This document shows, piece after piece, positions 30,901 to 43,400 of a DNA stretch of 64,000 nt. The notes beneath the pieces are model-generated. The model had not been told where the DNA came from. It saw only the letters and a program-made list of their open reading frames with translations, and did no database searches. The stretch comes from Pectobacterium brasiliense (GTDB lineage Bacteria > Pseudomonadota > Gammaproteobacteria > Enterobacterales > Enterobacteriaceae): NCBI RefSeq assembly GCF_016950255.1, contig NZ_JACGFN010000001.1, forward strand, positions 1,426,001-1,490,000, written 5' to 3'. The translations under genes and the position numbers were made by a program. Numbering within the stretch: position 1 is the stretch's first letter; each line of letters opens with the position of its first letter.

Positions 30901-31217
30901 AAACCGCGCTGGCTCGGATTTGGCAAACGCTGCTGGGGCTGGAGCGTGTAGGGCGACATGACCATTTCTTTGAACTCGGAGGGCATTCGCTCCTTGCCGT
31001 GCAGCTAAACGCCCGCATACGTGCGGAATTTTTAACCGACATCCCCATCGTTGCCATTTTCCAACATCCGCAGCTATCCGCGCTGGCGGAGGTCATTCTG
31101 GCCGCACAAATTCACGCAGCCTGGGGAAATGACACCGACGCTCTCACACACGATCTCGACTCAATGTCAGCAGAAGAATTAATGGCGATTTTAGACGGAG
31201 ACACGAACGATGAATAA
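26766..31217 (+). CDS. NRPS 1, downstream open frame (rest of module 7 and module 8)
   Basis: A 1483-aa frame opening MARPDGHKDAAYLAQ, exactly the continuation of the Ser adenylation domain after LLYGARLV seen in modules 3, 11 and 14. The ATG is an internal methionine of that domain and has no ribosome-binding site, so this is the 3' part of the frameshifted gene, not an independent start. It carries the end of A7, T7 (Ser codon 27759), a dual C/E domain, A8 (Gly-like), T8 (Ser codon 30987) and the docking tail. Confidence 0.6.
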   Translation: MARPDGHKDAAYLAQLIERTGITTLHFVPSMLQQFVQWADADCACDSLRRVICSGEALPAELQQRFFARFNAQLHNLYGPTEAAIDVTFWACQPDDHRSFVPIGRPIANTQLYILDALGQPVPLGVAGELHIGGVGVARGYLNRPDLTAERFIPDPFSNRPGARLYKTGDLARWLPDGSIEYLGRNDFQVKLRGFRIELGEIEARLMQCPGVQEAVVVAREDSPGDTRLVAYLCPQPGVTPDPADLRQQLSLHLAEYMVPGAFVTLDAFPLTPNGKLDRKALPAPDQSAVATRDYAAPQGEVETALAAIWQELLGLARVGRHDHFFELGGHSLMIVSLIERLRRVGLALDVRGVFSTPVLSDMAQAIETHQDKPAVVVPPNRIPADCTAITPDLLPLVTLTQPEIDRITDTVSGGASNIQDIYPLAPLQEGILFHHLLQEQGDTYLLRSVVAFTHRERLDAFLGALQHVINRHDILRTAVCWQDLSQPVQVVWRQAILPINHFEPTSPDEVLEQLQAHTEPRTRRIDLSQAPLFRADIAHDAKQNEWLLALSFHHLISDHMTLALIVGEIRLLLQHRADALPTPLPYRNFIAQTLSVPNSAHEAYFRDQLADVDEPTAPFGLLNVQGSGEDIHEARLVLDSTLASAIRQQARSLGVSPGVLFHVAWAQVLAQTSGRDDVVFGSVLLGRLAGTEEADRIMGMFINTLPLRISLADRGAAEVVQHTSHNLMTLLEHEQAPLALAQRCSGVTPPMPLFSALLNYRHTQAGSTDNTLSDIRVLTSEERTNYPLTLAVDDRGEGFSLVAQTLADIDPHRLVRYLMTAISSLVDALETEPQRSILSLPVLPDNERQQMLVDFNATDVDIPRHALIHELFEAQVARTPDAIAMVFGETALSYNDLNRRANRLAHHLLSFGVRPDARVAICVERGLDMVVGLLGILKAGGAYVPLDPTYPVERLRYMLDDAKPVVLLTQSAHIGIMNDSLPVVLLDGGDTSPFDNEPDTPTEARKQGLTPRNLAYVIYTSGSTGKPKGVMVEHANMVNFLCSMRKEPGITQEDVLLGVTSLSFDISILEIFLPLLNGARLVLATQAQAADAQQLAMLIERHAVSFMQATPSTWRMLLELSDFTLQPDFKALCGGEALPENLATALLQKVTTLWNLYGPTETTIWSTLNGLTAPTPYIGHPIANTQIYILDPQGRVVPLGVAGEIHIAGAGVVRGYLGRPDLTAERFIHDPFSRSPEARMYKTGDLGRWLPDGTLEYLGRNDFQVKVRGFRIELGEIETRLVRCPGVHDAVVITREDSPGDKRLVAYLRAQPDTALDPAELRQRLSEELAEYMIPSAFVTLDAFPLTPNGKLDRKALPAPDQSAIATRGYEAPQGELETALARIWQTLLGLERVGRHDHFFELGGHSLLAVQLNARIRAEFLTDIPIVAIFQHPQLSALAEVILAAQIHAAWGNDTDALTHDLDSMSAEELMAILDGDTNDE
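27896..31217 (+). other. NRPS module 8: dual C/E - A(Gly) - T - docking tail
   Basis: The dual C/E domain carries HHLLQEQGD near its start, which fits the HH(I/L)xxxxGD signature of dual domains, and HHLISDHM at 28425; Ser 7 should be D. The pocket reads DILQLGLIWK, a Gly code. Carrier Ser codon 30987. About 50 residues after T8 end in an acidic helix-like tail. Confidence 0.8.
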
Positions 31218-34200
31218 AGAAAACATGAGCATTGAAGAGCTAAAACGCGCCGTTCTGGAGAAAAAAGTTAAAGAACAGCTGAAGCAGCGTGGACATCAAC
31301 AGCGTCCGTCGATTAAGAAAGTCGATCGGAACATGCCGCTGCCACTCTCTTTTGCTCAACAGCGGCTGTGGTTTATTGGCCAGCTCGATCAAGCAGCCAG
31401 TCAGGCCTATCATCTTCCCGCGGCCCTGCGGCTTACCGGCAAACTCGACAAATTGGCGCTCACGGCTGCACTTGATAGCCTGATCGCTCGCCATGAAAGC
31501 CTTCGCACACATTTTGCGCTGGTTGATGGTCAACCCTGCCAGCAGATTGCCCCCGAAGAGACACGCTTTTGTTTATCCAGCCTCGACCTGCGCGACCTTG
31601 ACGAAACGGCACAAGCCCAACGGGTAGCCGAGTTGACCGAGAGTGAAGCGCGTAAACCGTTCGATCTCATGCAAGGTCCGCTGATTCGCGGTCAGCTATT
31701 ACAGTTGAGCGATGAAGAACATGCTTTGCTCATTACCCAGCACCACATCATCTCCGATGGCTGGTCTCTGGGGATCTTCGTGCGTGAATTTTCTGCCCTG
31801 TATCGCGCCGCACTCAGCGGCCACCCGGCACATTTACCACCGCTACCGATTCAGTACGCCGATTATGCCGCCTGGCAACGCGACTGGCTCAAAGAAGATA
31901 CGCTCGCCGAACAGCGTAATTTTTGGCATAAGCAGTTACAGGGCGCGCCCGCGCTGTTAGAGCTGCCAACTGACCGTCCGCGCCCCGCAGTGCAGCGTTA
32001 TGTGGGCAGCCATGTGTCTTTCCATCTCAGTGCCGATGTTCTTAATGCGCTCAAAATACAAGGCCATCAACAGGGAACCACGCTGTTTATGACCGTACTT
32101 GCCGCATGGAGCCTCGTGCTGTCTCGTCTCAGTGGTCAAGACGACATCGTCATTGGTACGCCGATCGCCAATCGTACCCGCCATGAACTGGAAGGGCTGA
32201 TTGGCTTCTTCGTTAATACGCTGGCACTGCGTATTGAACTGAACCAGTGTAAGACGCTGGAAGCGCTGCTGGCTCAGGTTAAGGAACAGTCACTTTCCGC
32301 TTATGCCCATCAGGATCTCCCATTCGATCAGGTCGTGGAAGTGCTGCAACCCGCACGTAGCCTCAGCTACAGTCCCGTTTTTCAGGTGATGCTGGCCCTG
32401 AATAATACGTCGTCACAGAGATTAACGCTGCCCGATCTGGACGTCTCTTTTATTGAACAACCTAAACACAGCGCTCAGTTTGACCTGATGTTATCGATTA
32501 GCGAGACAGATAATGGTCTGACTGGCTCACTGGAATATGCCGTCGATCTTTTCGATCGGGAAACCATTGAGCGCGTGGCTGGCTACGTAGTAAATGTACT
32601 CACAGCTATTGCCACCGATGTGGAACAACCTCTGTGGTCCGTGCCGATGCTGTTGGCAGACGAGCGCCAGCAGGTGCTGGTCGACTTTAACCCAGCCAAC
32701 GCCGAGCTGCCAGCTCCCGCGCTGATTCAGGCGCGCTTCGAAGCGCAGGTGCAACGTTCACCCGACGCTACTGCCGTCGTCTTCGAATCACGTTCGCTCA
32801 GCTATCAGACGCTCAACCGTCGCGCCAACCAGCTCGCCCATCACCTCATCGGCCTCGGCGTTAAACCCGATGACCGCGTCGCCATTTGCGTCGAACGCAG
32901 CCCTGAGATGATTATTGGCCTTCTGGCTATCCTTAAAGCTGGAGCCGCCTATCTTCCGTTAGACTCCGCCTACCCATCCGAGCGCCTTGCCTATATGTTG
33001 GAGGACGCCACTCCCGTGGCGCTACTCACCCAGTCGGCACTAACCGCTGTCCTGCCGGACACCGCATTGCCAACCGTACTGCTTGACGCACACGACGTCT
33101 TTGATGCGCAGCCTGACCACAACCCCGACGCGAACGCACTGGGCGTCACGCCGGGTCATCTCGCCTATGTTATCTACACCTCCGGCTCCACCGGTAAACC
33201 CAAAGGCGTTATGGTCGAGCATGCCAGTGTCACCCGCCTGCTCGACGCAACGCAGGACGATTTCCACTTTGACAACCACGACGTCTGGACCCAGTTCCAC
33301 TCCTTTGCGTTCGACTTCTCCGTCTGGGAAATATGGGGAGCGCTCACCTACGGCGGCAGGTTGGTCGTTGTTCCAGCCCTGTGTGCTCGTTCACCTCAGG
33401 AGTTCTATTCCCTGCTCTGTCGGGAGCACGTAACGGTACTTAACCAGACGCCGGGGGCGTTCCGCCAGTTGATTGCCGCACGGGATGACGCTGACCACAC
33501 GCTGCGCTGCATCATCTTCGGTGGGGAGGCGCTGGAGCTACATATGCTGGCCCCGTGGATAGCGGATAACCCGGTTGAACACACCCGTTTGATTAATATG
33601 TACGGCATCACCGAGATTACCGTTCACGCCACCTTCCGCGAACTGACTGCCGCCGATATCACCGCCGGGCGCGGTAGCCTAATCGGCAAGCCCTTGTCGG
33701 ACCTGCGCGCCTACCTGCTTGACCCGCACGGTCAGCCGGTACCGGTCGGCGTTGCCGGTGAGCTCTATATCGGGGGAGCCGGCGTTGCGCGCGGCTACCT
33801 CAACCGTCCCGAGCTGACCGCTGAACGCTTTATTGTCGACCCGTTCTCTGAAAGCCCGGCTACCCGCCTCTACAAAACCGGCGACCTCGCCCGCTGGCTG
33901 CCTGACGGGACGCTAGACTATCTGGGGCGCAACGACTTCCAGGTCAAAGTGCGCGGTTTCCGTATCGAGCTGGGGGAAATCGAATCCCGTCTGGTGCAGT
34001 GCCCAGGCGTTCAGGAAGCGGTGGTGCTGGCCCGTGAGGATGTTCCGGGGGATACCCGTCTGGTGGCCTACATTCAGCCTCAGCCCGAAGCGGTACTGGA
34101 ACCTGCCGAACTACGCCAGCAGCTCTCGACGCATTTAGCCGACTATATGCTGCCTAGTGCCTTTGTCACGCTCGATACTTTCCCGCTCACGCCAAACGGC

Positions 34201-34490
34201 AAGCTGGATCGTAAGGCACTCCCCGCGCCTGAACGTTCCGCCGTGGTAACACGCGACTATGAGGAACCTGTCGGGGACATTGAAACGGCATTGGCTAAAA
34301 TCTGGCAAGACCTGTTAGGGTTAGAACGGGTGGGACGGTATGACCACTTTTTTGAACTCGGCGGCCATTCATTGCTGATTGTCAGTTTGATTGAAAAACT
34401 GCGTCACCTCGGCTTAAAACTCGACGTTCGTAGCGTATTTACTGCGCCGACACTTATCGAACTGGCTGATGCCATTCAACACGACCGGGG
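31210..34490 (+). other. NRPS module 9: docking helix - LCL C - A(Thr) - T
   Basis: LCL condensation domain (HHIISDGWS at 31741), consistent with Gly at position 8. The pocket reads DFWNIGMVHK, the widespread Thr code. Carrier Ser codon 34369. A Thr side chain could close a lactone ring, but this cannot be read from sequence. Confidence 0.85.
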
Positions 34491-37400
34491 CGAATCCCGC
34501 TTCATTACGCCAGACAACCTGATCCCCGACGGTGCGGAACGCATCACGCCTGATATGCTGCCTCTGGTAGCGCTGTCGCAGCAGGAGATTGATGCCATTG
34601 CTGACACCGTTTCTGGCGGTGCCGCCAATATTCAAGACATCTACCCTCTGGCTTCTCTGCAGGAAGGCATTCTCTTCCATCATCGCCTGCATCCAGATAA
34701 CGATCCCTATGTCGTATCGTCGCTCTTGCGGGTCGAAAATCAAACGAAGCTGGATGCGTTTATCGCAGCATTACAATCCGTAATTAACCGACACGATATT
34801 CTGCGCACGTCGATCCACTGGACGGAATTGACGCAGCCGGTTCAGGTGGTACATCGCCACGCAACGTTGAATGTGCATCATCTGGAACCAGAAAACAGCG
34901 TTGATGTGGTCACCACAATGCGGGAAAGAGTCGTTTCCTCACATACCTCAATGGATTTGTCTCAGGCACCATTAATGCATTTGTACGTAGCGCCTGATTC
35001 AACATCACCGGTGCTTTATATCCTGCTTCAATTTCACCACATCATTGATGACAACCTTTCACTGCGTCAGCTACTTGCGGAAACTACCGCGTTTCTGATG
35101 GGGAAAGGTGAGACGCTTCCACCCTCATTCCCGTATAGAAACTTTGTGGCTTATACCCGCCAGGAGGATAAAAACCAGGCAGCAGAAGCGTTTTTTCAAG
35201 ACTATCTGGCGGACATCGACGAAATTACGGCTCCGTTTGGCGTGGCGAATATTCAAGCCAGAGGTGAAAGCGCGGCAGAAGCGCGTCAATCGCTTAGCCC
35301 CGCATTTTCACAAACGATCCGTGACGTTGCCCGCCGGTTCGGCATCAGTCCGGCAGCACTGTTTCACGCCAGTTGGGCATTGGTTATTGCCCGCACCAGC
35401 GGGCGAGACGATATCGTGTTCGGTACAACATTATCGGGACGTATGTCAGGCCTCGATGGCAGTACAACCGCACTAGGTATGTTTATCAACACGCTCCCCT
35501 TCAGAATAAAGCTGGCGGGTATGAGCGTGGCGACGCTGGTCAACACCGCGAATGACATTTGCGCCAGTTTATTACGCTATGAACAAACTCCGCTGTCTAC
35601 GGCCCAGCAATACAGCGGGCTCGGCTCTATGCCGCTGTTCAGCGCCCTACTTAATTGTCGACACACCAATGACAGAGGTGTCGAAGCGCCGAATTTAAGA
35701 CAGTTCGGTATAGAGAGCCTGTTTAGCCGTGAACGCACTAACTACCCATTGGGCATCTCAATTGATAATAATCGTGAATGTTTTTCGCTCTCGACCCAAG
35801 CCATCAGTCCTATCGATCCGAATAGAGTGAATGCCTATCTGTTGCAGGCAATAGAACAGCTCGTCACCCTATTAACCGATGCGCCAGAAACGCTCGCAGA
35901 GGCTATCAATGTATTGCCCGCCTCAGAATACGAGCAATTATCGGTAAGCTTCAACGCAACCCATAGCGATTTCCCAGATGGATCTTTAATCCATCAACGG
36001 TTTGAACAACAGGTTACCCAAACGCCTGATGCTATTGCGGTCGTGTTCGACGCGCAGACGCTTAGCTATGACGGCCTTAATCGTCGTGCCAACCAATTAG
36101 CCCACCATCTCCTGTCACTCGGCGTGCAGCCGGATGACCGTATTGCCATCTGTGTAGAACGCAGCGTGGAAATGATCGTCGGTCTATTAGGCATTCTTAA
36201 AGCGGGTGCGGCTTATGTCCCGCTCGATCCTGCTTATCCAGCCGAGCGTCTGACCTACATGCTTGATGACGCTAAACCGGTCGCACTGTTGACCCAGACA
36301 GCGTTGATTGAGACGCTGAACAGCACGTTGCCGCTGGTGATACTGGACGATCCGCAATTCACTGTGTTTAAGCATGCCTCGCAAGATAATGCGGATGTGC
36401 TGGGGCTAACGCCACATCATCTGGCGTATGTTATCTATACCTCGGGCTCCACCGGTCAGCCGAAAGGCGTGATGATCGAGCATCGTAGTCTGTGTAACCT
36501 TGCTAACGCACAGATTCGCGCATTTGGCATCACTGAAAATAGCCGGCTTTTACAGTTTGCCTCTTTCAGTTTTGATGCCTGTATCTCCGAAGTGACGACC
36601 ACGCTGTGTCAGGGAGCCTGCCTCGTTCTGGCCTCTCGCGAGGCATTATTGCCCGGCGACGCGTTGATCAATACGCTGAAAAAACAAGCTATTACTCATA
36701 TGACGCTTCCGCCAATTGCTGCCAGCGCCCTGGATCCTGCCGCAGAGCTTCCTGACTTGACGACACTGATATTCGCGGGCGAGGCGTGTCCTCCGGCATT
36801 AGCTAAACGCTGGGCAACGGCGAAGCAAGTCATTAACGCGTATGGTCCGACGGAAAGCTCCGTCTGTGCGACGATCTATCATTACCATCCAACCGAAGAC
36901 GATTTTCTGCCCATCGGGAAACCGATCGACAATACCCACGTTTATATTCTTGATGCGAAGGGTCAGCTCGCGCCACTCGGCGTCGCTGGCGAAATGTATC
37001 TAGGCGGCGTCGGTATTGCGCGCGGCTATCTCAATCGCCCTGAACTGACCGCTGAGCGCTTTATTCCCGATCCGTACTCCGACCAATCTGGTGCCAGAAT
37101 GTATAAAACCGGCGACCTTGGCCGCTGGCTGCCCGACGGCAATATAGAATATTTAGGCCGTAATGATTTTCAGATCAAACTGCGCGGCTTCCGTATTGAA
37201 CTCGGCGAAATCGAAGCGCGTCTCATGGCCTGTCCTGAAGTACAGGATGCCGTCGTTATCGTCCGGGAAGATAATCCTAACGATAAACGACTGGTTGCCT
37301 ATATACGGCCCAATACCGGTGCTGAAATCGAGCCGGCAGCATTGCGCCTGCAGCTCTCACAGCATCTGGCTGAATATATGTTGCCTGCGGCTTTTGTCAC

Positions 37401-40400
37401 ACTGGAACAGTTCCCACTGACTCCAAACGGGAAACTCGACCGTAAGGCGCTCCCAGCACCTGACCAACTTTCTGTTGCAACCCGTGGCTATGAAGCGCCG
37501 CAAGGTAGCATTGAGATCGCATTGGCGGATAGCTGGAAAACGCTACTGCGGCTGGATCGCGTTGGGCGCTATGACCACTTCTTTGAACTCGGCGGCCACT
37601 CGTTAATGGCCGTCAACTTGATAGAGCGGCTGCACCATCTGGGTTGGACAATTGATGTCAGCCGTATCTTCTCTACGCCGGTGCTGTGCGAGATGGCGCA
37701 GGCGGTACAAGCGAATCAGGACAAACCAGCGTTCTCGGTGCCGCCTAACCGTATTCCCAAACACTGCTCGGCGCTCACCCCCACGATGTTGCCTCTGGCT
37801 ACACTCACTCAGGTAGAGCTGGACACCGTTGTCGCTACCGTATCCGGCGGCGCGGCCAACGTGCAGGATATCTATTCTCTCTCGCCGCTCCAGCAAGGCA
37901 TTTTGTTCCATCATCGCCTGCAAGAGCAGGGAGATGCTTATCTGCTTAACAGTTTATTGGCCTTTGATAACCGCGAGCGGCTTGATACGTTTCTGCATGC
38001 CCTGCAACAGGTTATCGATCGCCACGATATTTTGCGTACCTCGTTCTGTTGGCAGGGGCTAACTCAGCCGGTTCAGGTTGTATGGCGTCACGCACCGCTG
38101 CTGGTGAGTACATTTGTCCCAGCCTCAGACGACAATATTCTCTCGCAGTTGAAAGCCTACACCGACCCGCGCCATCGTCGCCTTAATCTCAATCAGGCAC
38201 CGCTGCTCTCCGCTGATATCGCCCATAATCCGGCGACAGGAGAATGGCTATTGGCATTTGGTTTCCACCATTTGGTTGGCGACCATATGACGCTGGATCT
38301 TATCGTCAGTGAGATCACCACCCTACTTCAGGGACGCGCAGAGACGTTACCGCCTTCGCTTCCATACCGGAATTTTATTGCCCAAATTCTGAGCGTACCG
38401 CCTTCTGTTCACGAGCAGTACTTCCGTTCTCGTCTGGCGGACATCGATACGCCGACCGCGCCTTTCGGCATCTTGAATACGCAAGACGACAGTGACCCTA
38501 TTGCAGAAGCACGTCTTGTTCTGGATACCCCATTAGCGCAGGCGATTCGCAAACAGGCTCGCCAGCTTGGTATCAGTCCAAGCGTGCTATTCCATATCGC
38601 CTGGGCTCAGGTGTTAGCCCATGTCAGCAACAGCGATGATGTGGTGTTTGGTTCCGTATTCCTCGGTCGTTTGCAAGGAACGGCGGGGGCAAGTCGAATT
38701 ATGGGGATGTTTATTAACACGCTACCTCTGCGTATCACCCTCGCAGACCGCAGCGTACTGGATGTTGTGCAGGAAACCTACCGCGATTTAACCGCGCTTT
38801 TGGAACACGAGCAGACGCCGCTGACACTGGCGCAACGCTGTAGCGGCGTCATGCCACCAATGCCGCTGTTCAGTGCGCTATTCAACTACCGGCATAGTCA
38901 GCCGGGCACAACGACAGACAGGGTATGGCGTGGTATGCGTTTGCTCACAGCGGAAGAACGTACTAACTACCCTTTCACGCTTTCAGTTGACGATCTTGGC
39001 GAGCGCTTCCGTCTGGTTTCTCAGGCTATTGAAGGGGTCGATCCACTGCGCCTCGCGCGTTATCTGGAAACCGCGATTCAGGCGTTAATTGAGGCGTTAG
39101 CCACGGAGCCAGAGCGCCCTATTATGACGCTGCCGATCCTACCGGAGGCCGAACGCCGGCAGGTCATGGTCGACTTCAACGCCACCGACGCCGACTTCCC
39201 GCAGGATGCGCTCATCCATCAGCTCGTTGAAGACCAGGCCGCCCGCACGCCCGAGGCCATCGCCGTCCTCTTTGAAGACCAGCACCTCTCCTATGACGCA
39301 CTCAACCGCCGTGCCAACCAGCTCGCGCACCACCTGCTGTCACTCGGCGTCCAGCCCGATGACCGCGTCGCCATTTGCGTCGAGCGCTCTCTCGACATGG
39401 TCATCGGCCTCCTCGGCATTCTCAAGGCCGGTGCCGCCTATGTTCCGCTCGACCCCGGCTACCCCGCCGAGCGTCTCGCCTACATGCTCGACGATGCCGC
39501 CCCCGTCGCCCTGCTCACCCAGGCCGGCCGTCACGAGCTTCAGACCGGGGCTCTCCCGCTCATCCTGCTCGATACCGCCGACTTCAGCACGCTGAGTGAC
39601 CACAACCCCGACATCGCCGGACTCGATGCCCACCATCTGGCCTACGTCATCTACACCTCCGGCTCCACCGGTAAACCCAAGGGCGTCATGAACAGCCATC
39701 GCGGACTCTGCAACCGTCTCGTCTGGATGCAGAACACCTATCGTCTCACCCCCGATGACCGCGTCCTGCAGAAGACCCCCTTCAGCTTCGACGTCTCCGT
39801 CTGGGAGTTCTTCTGGCCCTTGCTCTACGGCGCGCGCCTCGTCATGGCCCGTCCCGACGGCCACAAGGATGCCGCCTACCTCGCGCAGCTCATCGAGCGC
39901 ACCGGCATCACCACCCTGCACTTCGTCCCCTCCATGCTCCAGCAGTTCGTCCAGTGGGCCGATGCAGACTGTGCCTGTGACTCACTGCGCCGCGTCATCT
40001 GCAGCGGCGAAGCCCTCCCGGCCGAACTCCAGCAGCGCTTCTTTGCCCGCTTCAACGCCCAGCTCCATAACCTCTATGGCCCCACCGAGGCCGCCATTGA
40101 CGTCACCTTCTGGGCCTGTCAGCCTGACGACCACCGCAGCTTTGTGCCCATTGGCCGCCCCATCGCCAATACCCAACTCTATATCCTCGACGCCCTCGGC
40201 CAGCCCGTGCCCCTCGGCGTCGCCGGTGAGCTCCATATCGGCGGCGTCGGCGTCGCACGCGGCTACCTCAACCGCCCCGACCTCACCGCCGAGCGCTTTA
40301 TTCCCGACCCGTTCAGCAACCGGCCCGGCGCCCGGCTCTACAAGACCGGTGACCTTGCCCGCTGGCTGCCTGACGGCAGCATCGAGTACCTCGGCCGTAA

Positions 40401-43400
40401 CGACTTTCAGGTCAAGCTGCGCGGCTTCCGTATCGAACTCGGTGAAATCGAAGCCCGCCTCATGCAGTGTCCCGGCGTGCAGGAGGCCGTTGTCGTCGCC
40501 CGTGAAGACAGCCCCGGCGATACCCGGCTGGTCGCCTACCTCTGCCCGCAGCCCGGCGTCACCCCCGACCCCGCCGACCTGCGTCAGCAGCTCAGCCTGC
40601 ATCTGGCCGAGTACATGGTGCCCGGCGCGTTTGTCACCCTCGACGCCTTCCCGCTTACCCCTAACGGCAAGCTCGACCGCAAGGCGCTGCCCGCCCCCGA
40701 CCAGTCCGCCGTCGCCACCCGCGACTACGCGGCACCGCAGGGTGAGGTCGAAACCGCGCTGGCCGCTATCTGGCAGGAGCTGCTGGGGCTGGCGCGCGTC
40801 GGCCGCCACGACCACTTCTTCGAGCTCGGCGGCCACTCGCTGATGGCCGTCAGCCTGATTGAGCGACTCCGTAATGTGGGCCTGACGCTGGACGTGCGTA
40901 GCATTTTTTCCGCACCAGTGCTGAGTGACATGGCGCAGGCGATAGAGGCGCATCAGGATAAACCGGCTGTGGTGGTGCCGCCCAACCGCATTCCGGCAGA
41001 CTGCACCGCCATCACGCCCGACCTGCTGCCGCTGGTAACGCTCACCCAACCGGAGATCGATACCGTGGTAACTACCGTCGCCGGCGGAGCTGCCAACGTA
41101 CAGGATATCTATCCGCTTTCGCCTCTGCAGGAAGGCATACTCTTCCACTATCGCTTTCAGGAGCAGGGTGACACCTACCTGCTGTACCACTTGCTGGCGT
41201 TCCAGGATCGCGCTCGCCTTGATGCCTTTTTAGATGCGCTTCAGCAGGTTATCGATCGCCACGATATCCTGCGCACCGCCGTCTGCTGGCAGGGACTAAG
41301 CCAGCCGGTGCAGGTGGTCTGGCGTCAGGCAGTCTTGCCCATCAACACCTTTGAACCGACGTCATCAGATGACGTTCCGGCTCAGTTGAAGAAACAGACC
41401 GACCCACGCACCCGCCGTCTTAATCTGAATCAGGCACCGTTGCTCTCGGCCGACATTGCCCACGATCCGACAACGGGTGAATGGCTGCTAGCCTTAGGAT
41501 TACACCACCTGATTAGCGATCATATGACGTTGACGCTGATCGTCGGTGAAATCCGCCAACTGTTGCAGGGTCAGCAGGATGCCCTGCCAACGCCGCTACC
41601 GTACCGTAACTTTATTGCCCAAATATTAAGCGTCCCGAACACGGAGCATGAAGCGTATTTCCGCGAACGGCTGGCGGATATTGATGCGCCGACGATTCCT
41701 TTCGATTTACTGGATACACAGGGAGAGGGAGAAAATATCGCTGAAGTCCGCATGCCGCTTCCTGCGCCATTATCCAGCGCAATATATCAGCAGTCCCGTC
41801 GTTTAGGGATCAGCCCCGGCGTGCTGTTCCATGTGGCCTGGGCGCAGGTGCTGGCGCAGACCAGCGGCCGTGACGATGTCGTCTTCGGCACAGTGCTGTT
41901 AGGCCGCTTGCAAGGTTCTGCGGGTGCCGACCAGGTCATGGGGATGTTTATTAATACGCTGCCGCTGCGGATTTCTCTTGCCGAACGCAGCGTTTTGGAC
42001 ACGGTACAGGAAACCTATCACGATTTGACAGCGCTGTTGGCACATGAGCAGACACCGCTTGCGCTCGCTCAACGCTGTAGCGGCGTGGCACCACCCATGC
42101 CACTGTTCAGCGCCCTCCTCAACTATCGCCATACGCAGATAAATAAAGATACCCGTCCCTGGGAAGGCATTCGGGTGCTGACGGAAAATATACGTACCAA
42201 CTATCCGTTTACACTTTCGGTGGATGATATCGGGGACGGGTTCAGTTTCCTGGCACAAACCAGCACAGAAATTGATCCTGCGCGAATCGCTCACTATCTG
42301 CTCACCGCGATCCACGGTCTGGTTGAGGCATTGGAGAACGAGCCACAGCGCCCGGTCCTAACGTTATCCGTCCTGCCGGAAAATGAACGCCAAAAACTAC
42401 TGGTCGATTTCAACGCCACTGATGTCGTACGACCTGACTCTGCACTCGCCCACGTGCAGTTCGAAGCACAGGTTAAACGCACTCCTGACGCCACAGCAGT
42501 GGTATTTGAGTCGCAATCATTAAGCTACGACGAACTTAACCGTCAAGCCAACCGCCTCGCCCATCACCTACTCTCACTCGGCATACAGCCGGACGATCGG
42601 GTCGCGATTTGCGTTGAGCGCAGTCTGGAGATGGTTGTCGGCATGCTGGCGGTACTCAAAGCCGGCGGAGCCTATGTGCCGTTAGATCCGTCTTACCCCG
42701 TTGACCGTCTGACTTACATGCTAGAGGACGCGGAACCTGTCGCACTGCTGACGCAAACCGATCTGGTCACCCAGTTGGGTAGCCATCTCCCTGTGATCGA
42801 ACTCGATAATCTGCCAGCCGCTATCGCTGACGAGTCACCAGACCATAACCCTGATCCAGGATCGTTCGGTCTGACGCCACGCCACCTGGCCTATGTTATT
42901 TATACTTCCGGTTCTACCGGCAAGCCGAAAGGAGTGATGGTTGAGCATCGCAGTATGTGTAACCTGCTTAGCGGACAGATAGAGGCTTTGCATATTGGAG
43001 CAGACAGCCATGTGATTCAGTTGGCTTCTTTCAGTTTTGATGTCTGTATGCAGGAATGCTGCATGACGCTGCTAGCAGGTGCGACGCTCTACCTTGCCGA
43101 ACGCGCGGTTATCCTGCCGGGGGCAGCACTTCGTCAAACGCTGGAAGACAACGCGATTACGCACATGCTGATAACACCGACAGCATTGGCGGCACTGGAT
43201 GGGCTACCGGAAACATTACAGACGCTGGTCGTCGGCGGTGAAATTTGCCCGCCTGCGTTAGTCAAACGCTGGGCAGCCGGACGGCATATGTTTAACGCCT
43301 ATGGTCCGACGGAAACCACCGTCTGCGCCACGCTTTATCCGTGCAGTATTCAGGATGAAAGAGAACCTTGCATTGGTCGCCCGCTTGCCAATACGCGGAT

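Larger units (their letters stand above)
5488..31217 (+). pseudogene. non-ribosomal peptide synthetase 1, modules 1-8, frameshifted in module 7
   Basis: Giant cytoplasmic NRPS. If 2 nt are removed from the GC repeat at 26750-26759, the span is 8576 codons including the stop, so one protein of about 8575 aa is the evident ancestral gene. The start is ATG 5488, with GGAG at 5477-5480; an upstream GTG at 5464 lacks a better site. Domain order: C(starter)-A-T, C/E-A-T, C-A-T, C/E-A-T, C/E-A-T, C-A-T, C-A-T, C/E-A-T. Predicted residues are Gln, Asn, Ser, an unassigned hydrophobic, Glu, Glu, Ser, Gly. There is no TE; the C-terminus (SMSAEELMAILDG) looks like a docking tail to the next protein, whose ATG overlaps this stop by 8 nt. 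The shift is either real or a base-calling or assembly error in a GC-rich duplicated region. Confidence 0.9.
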
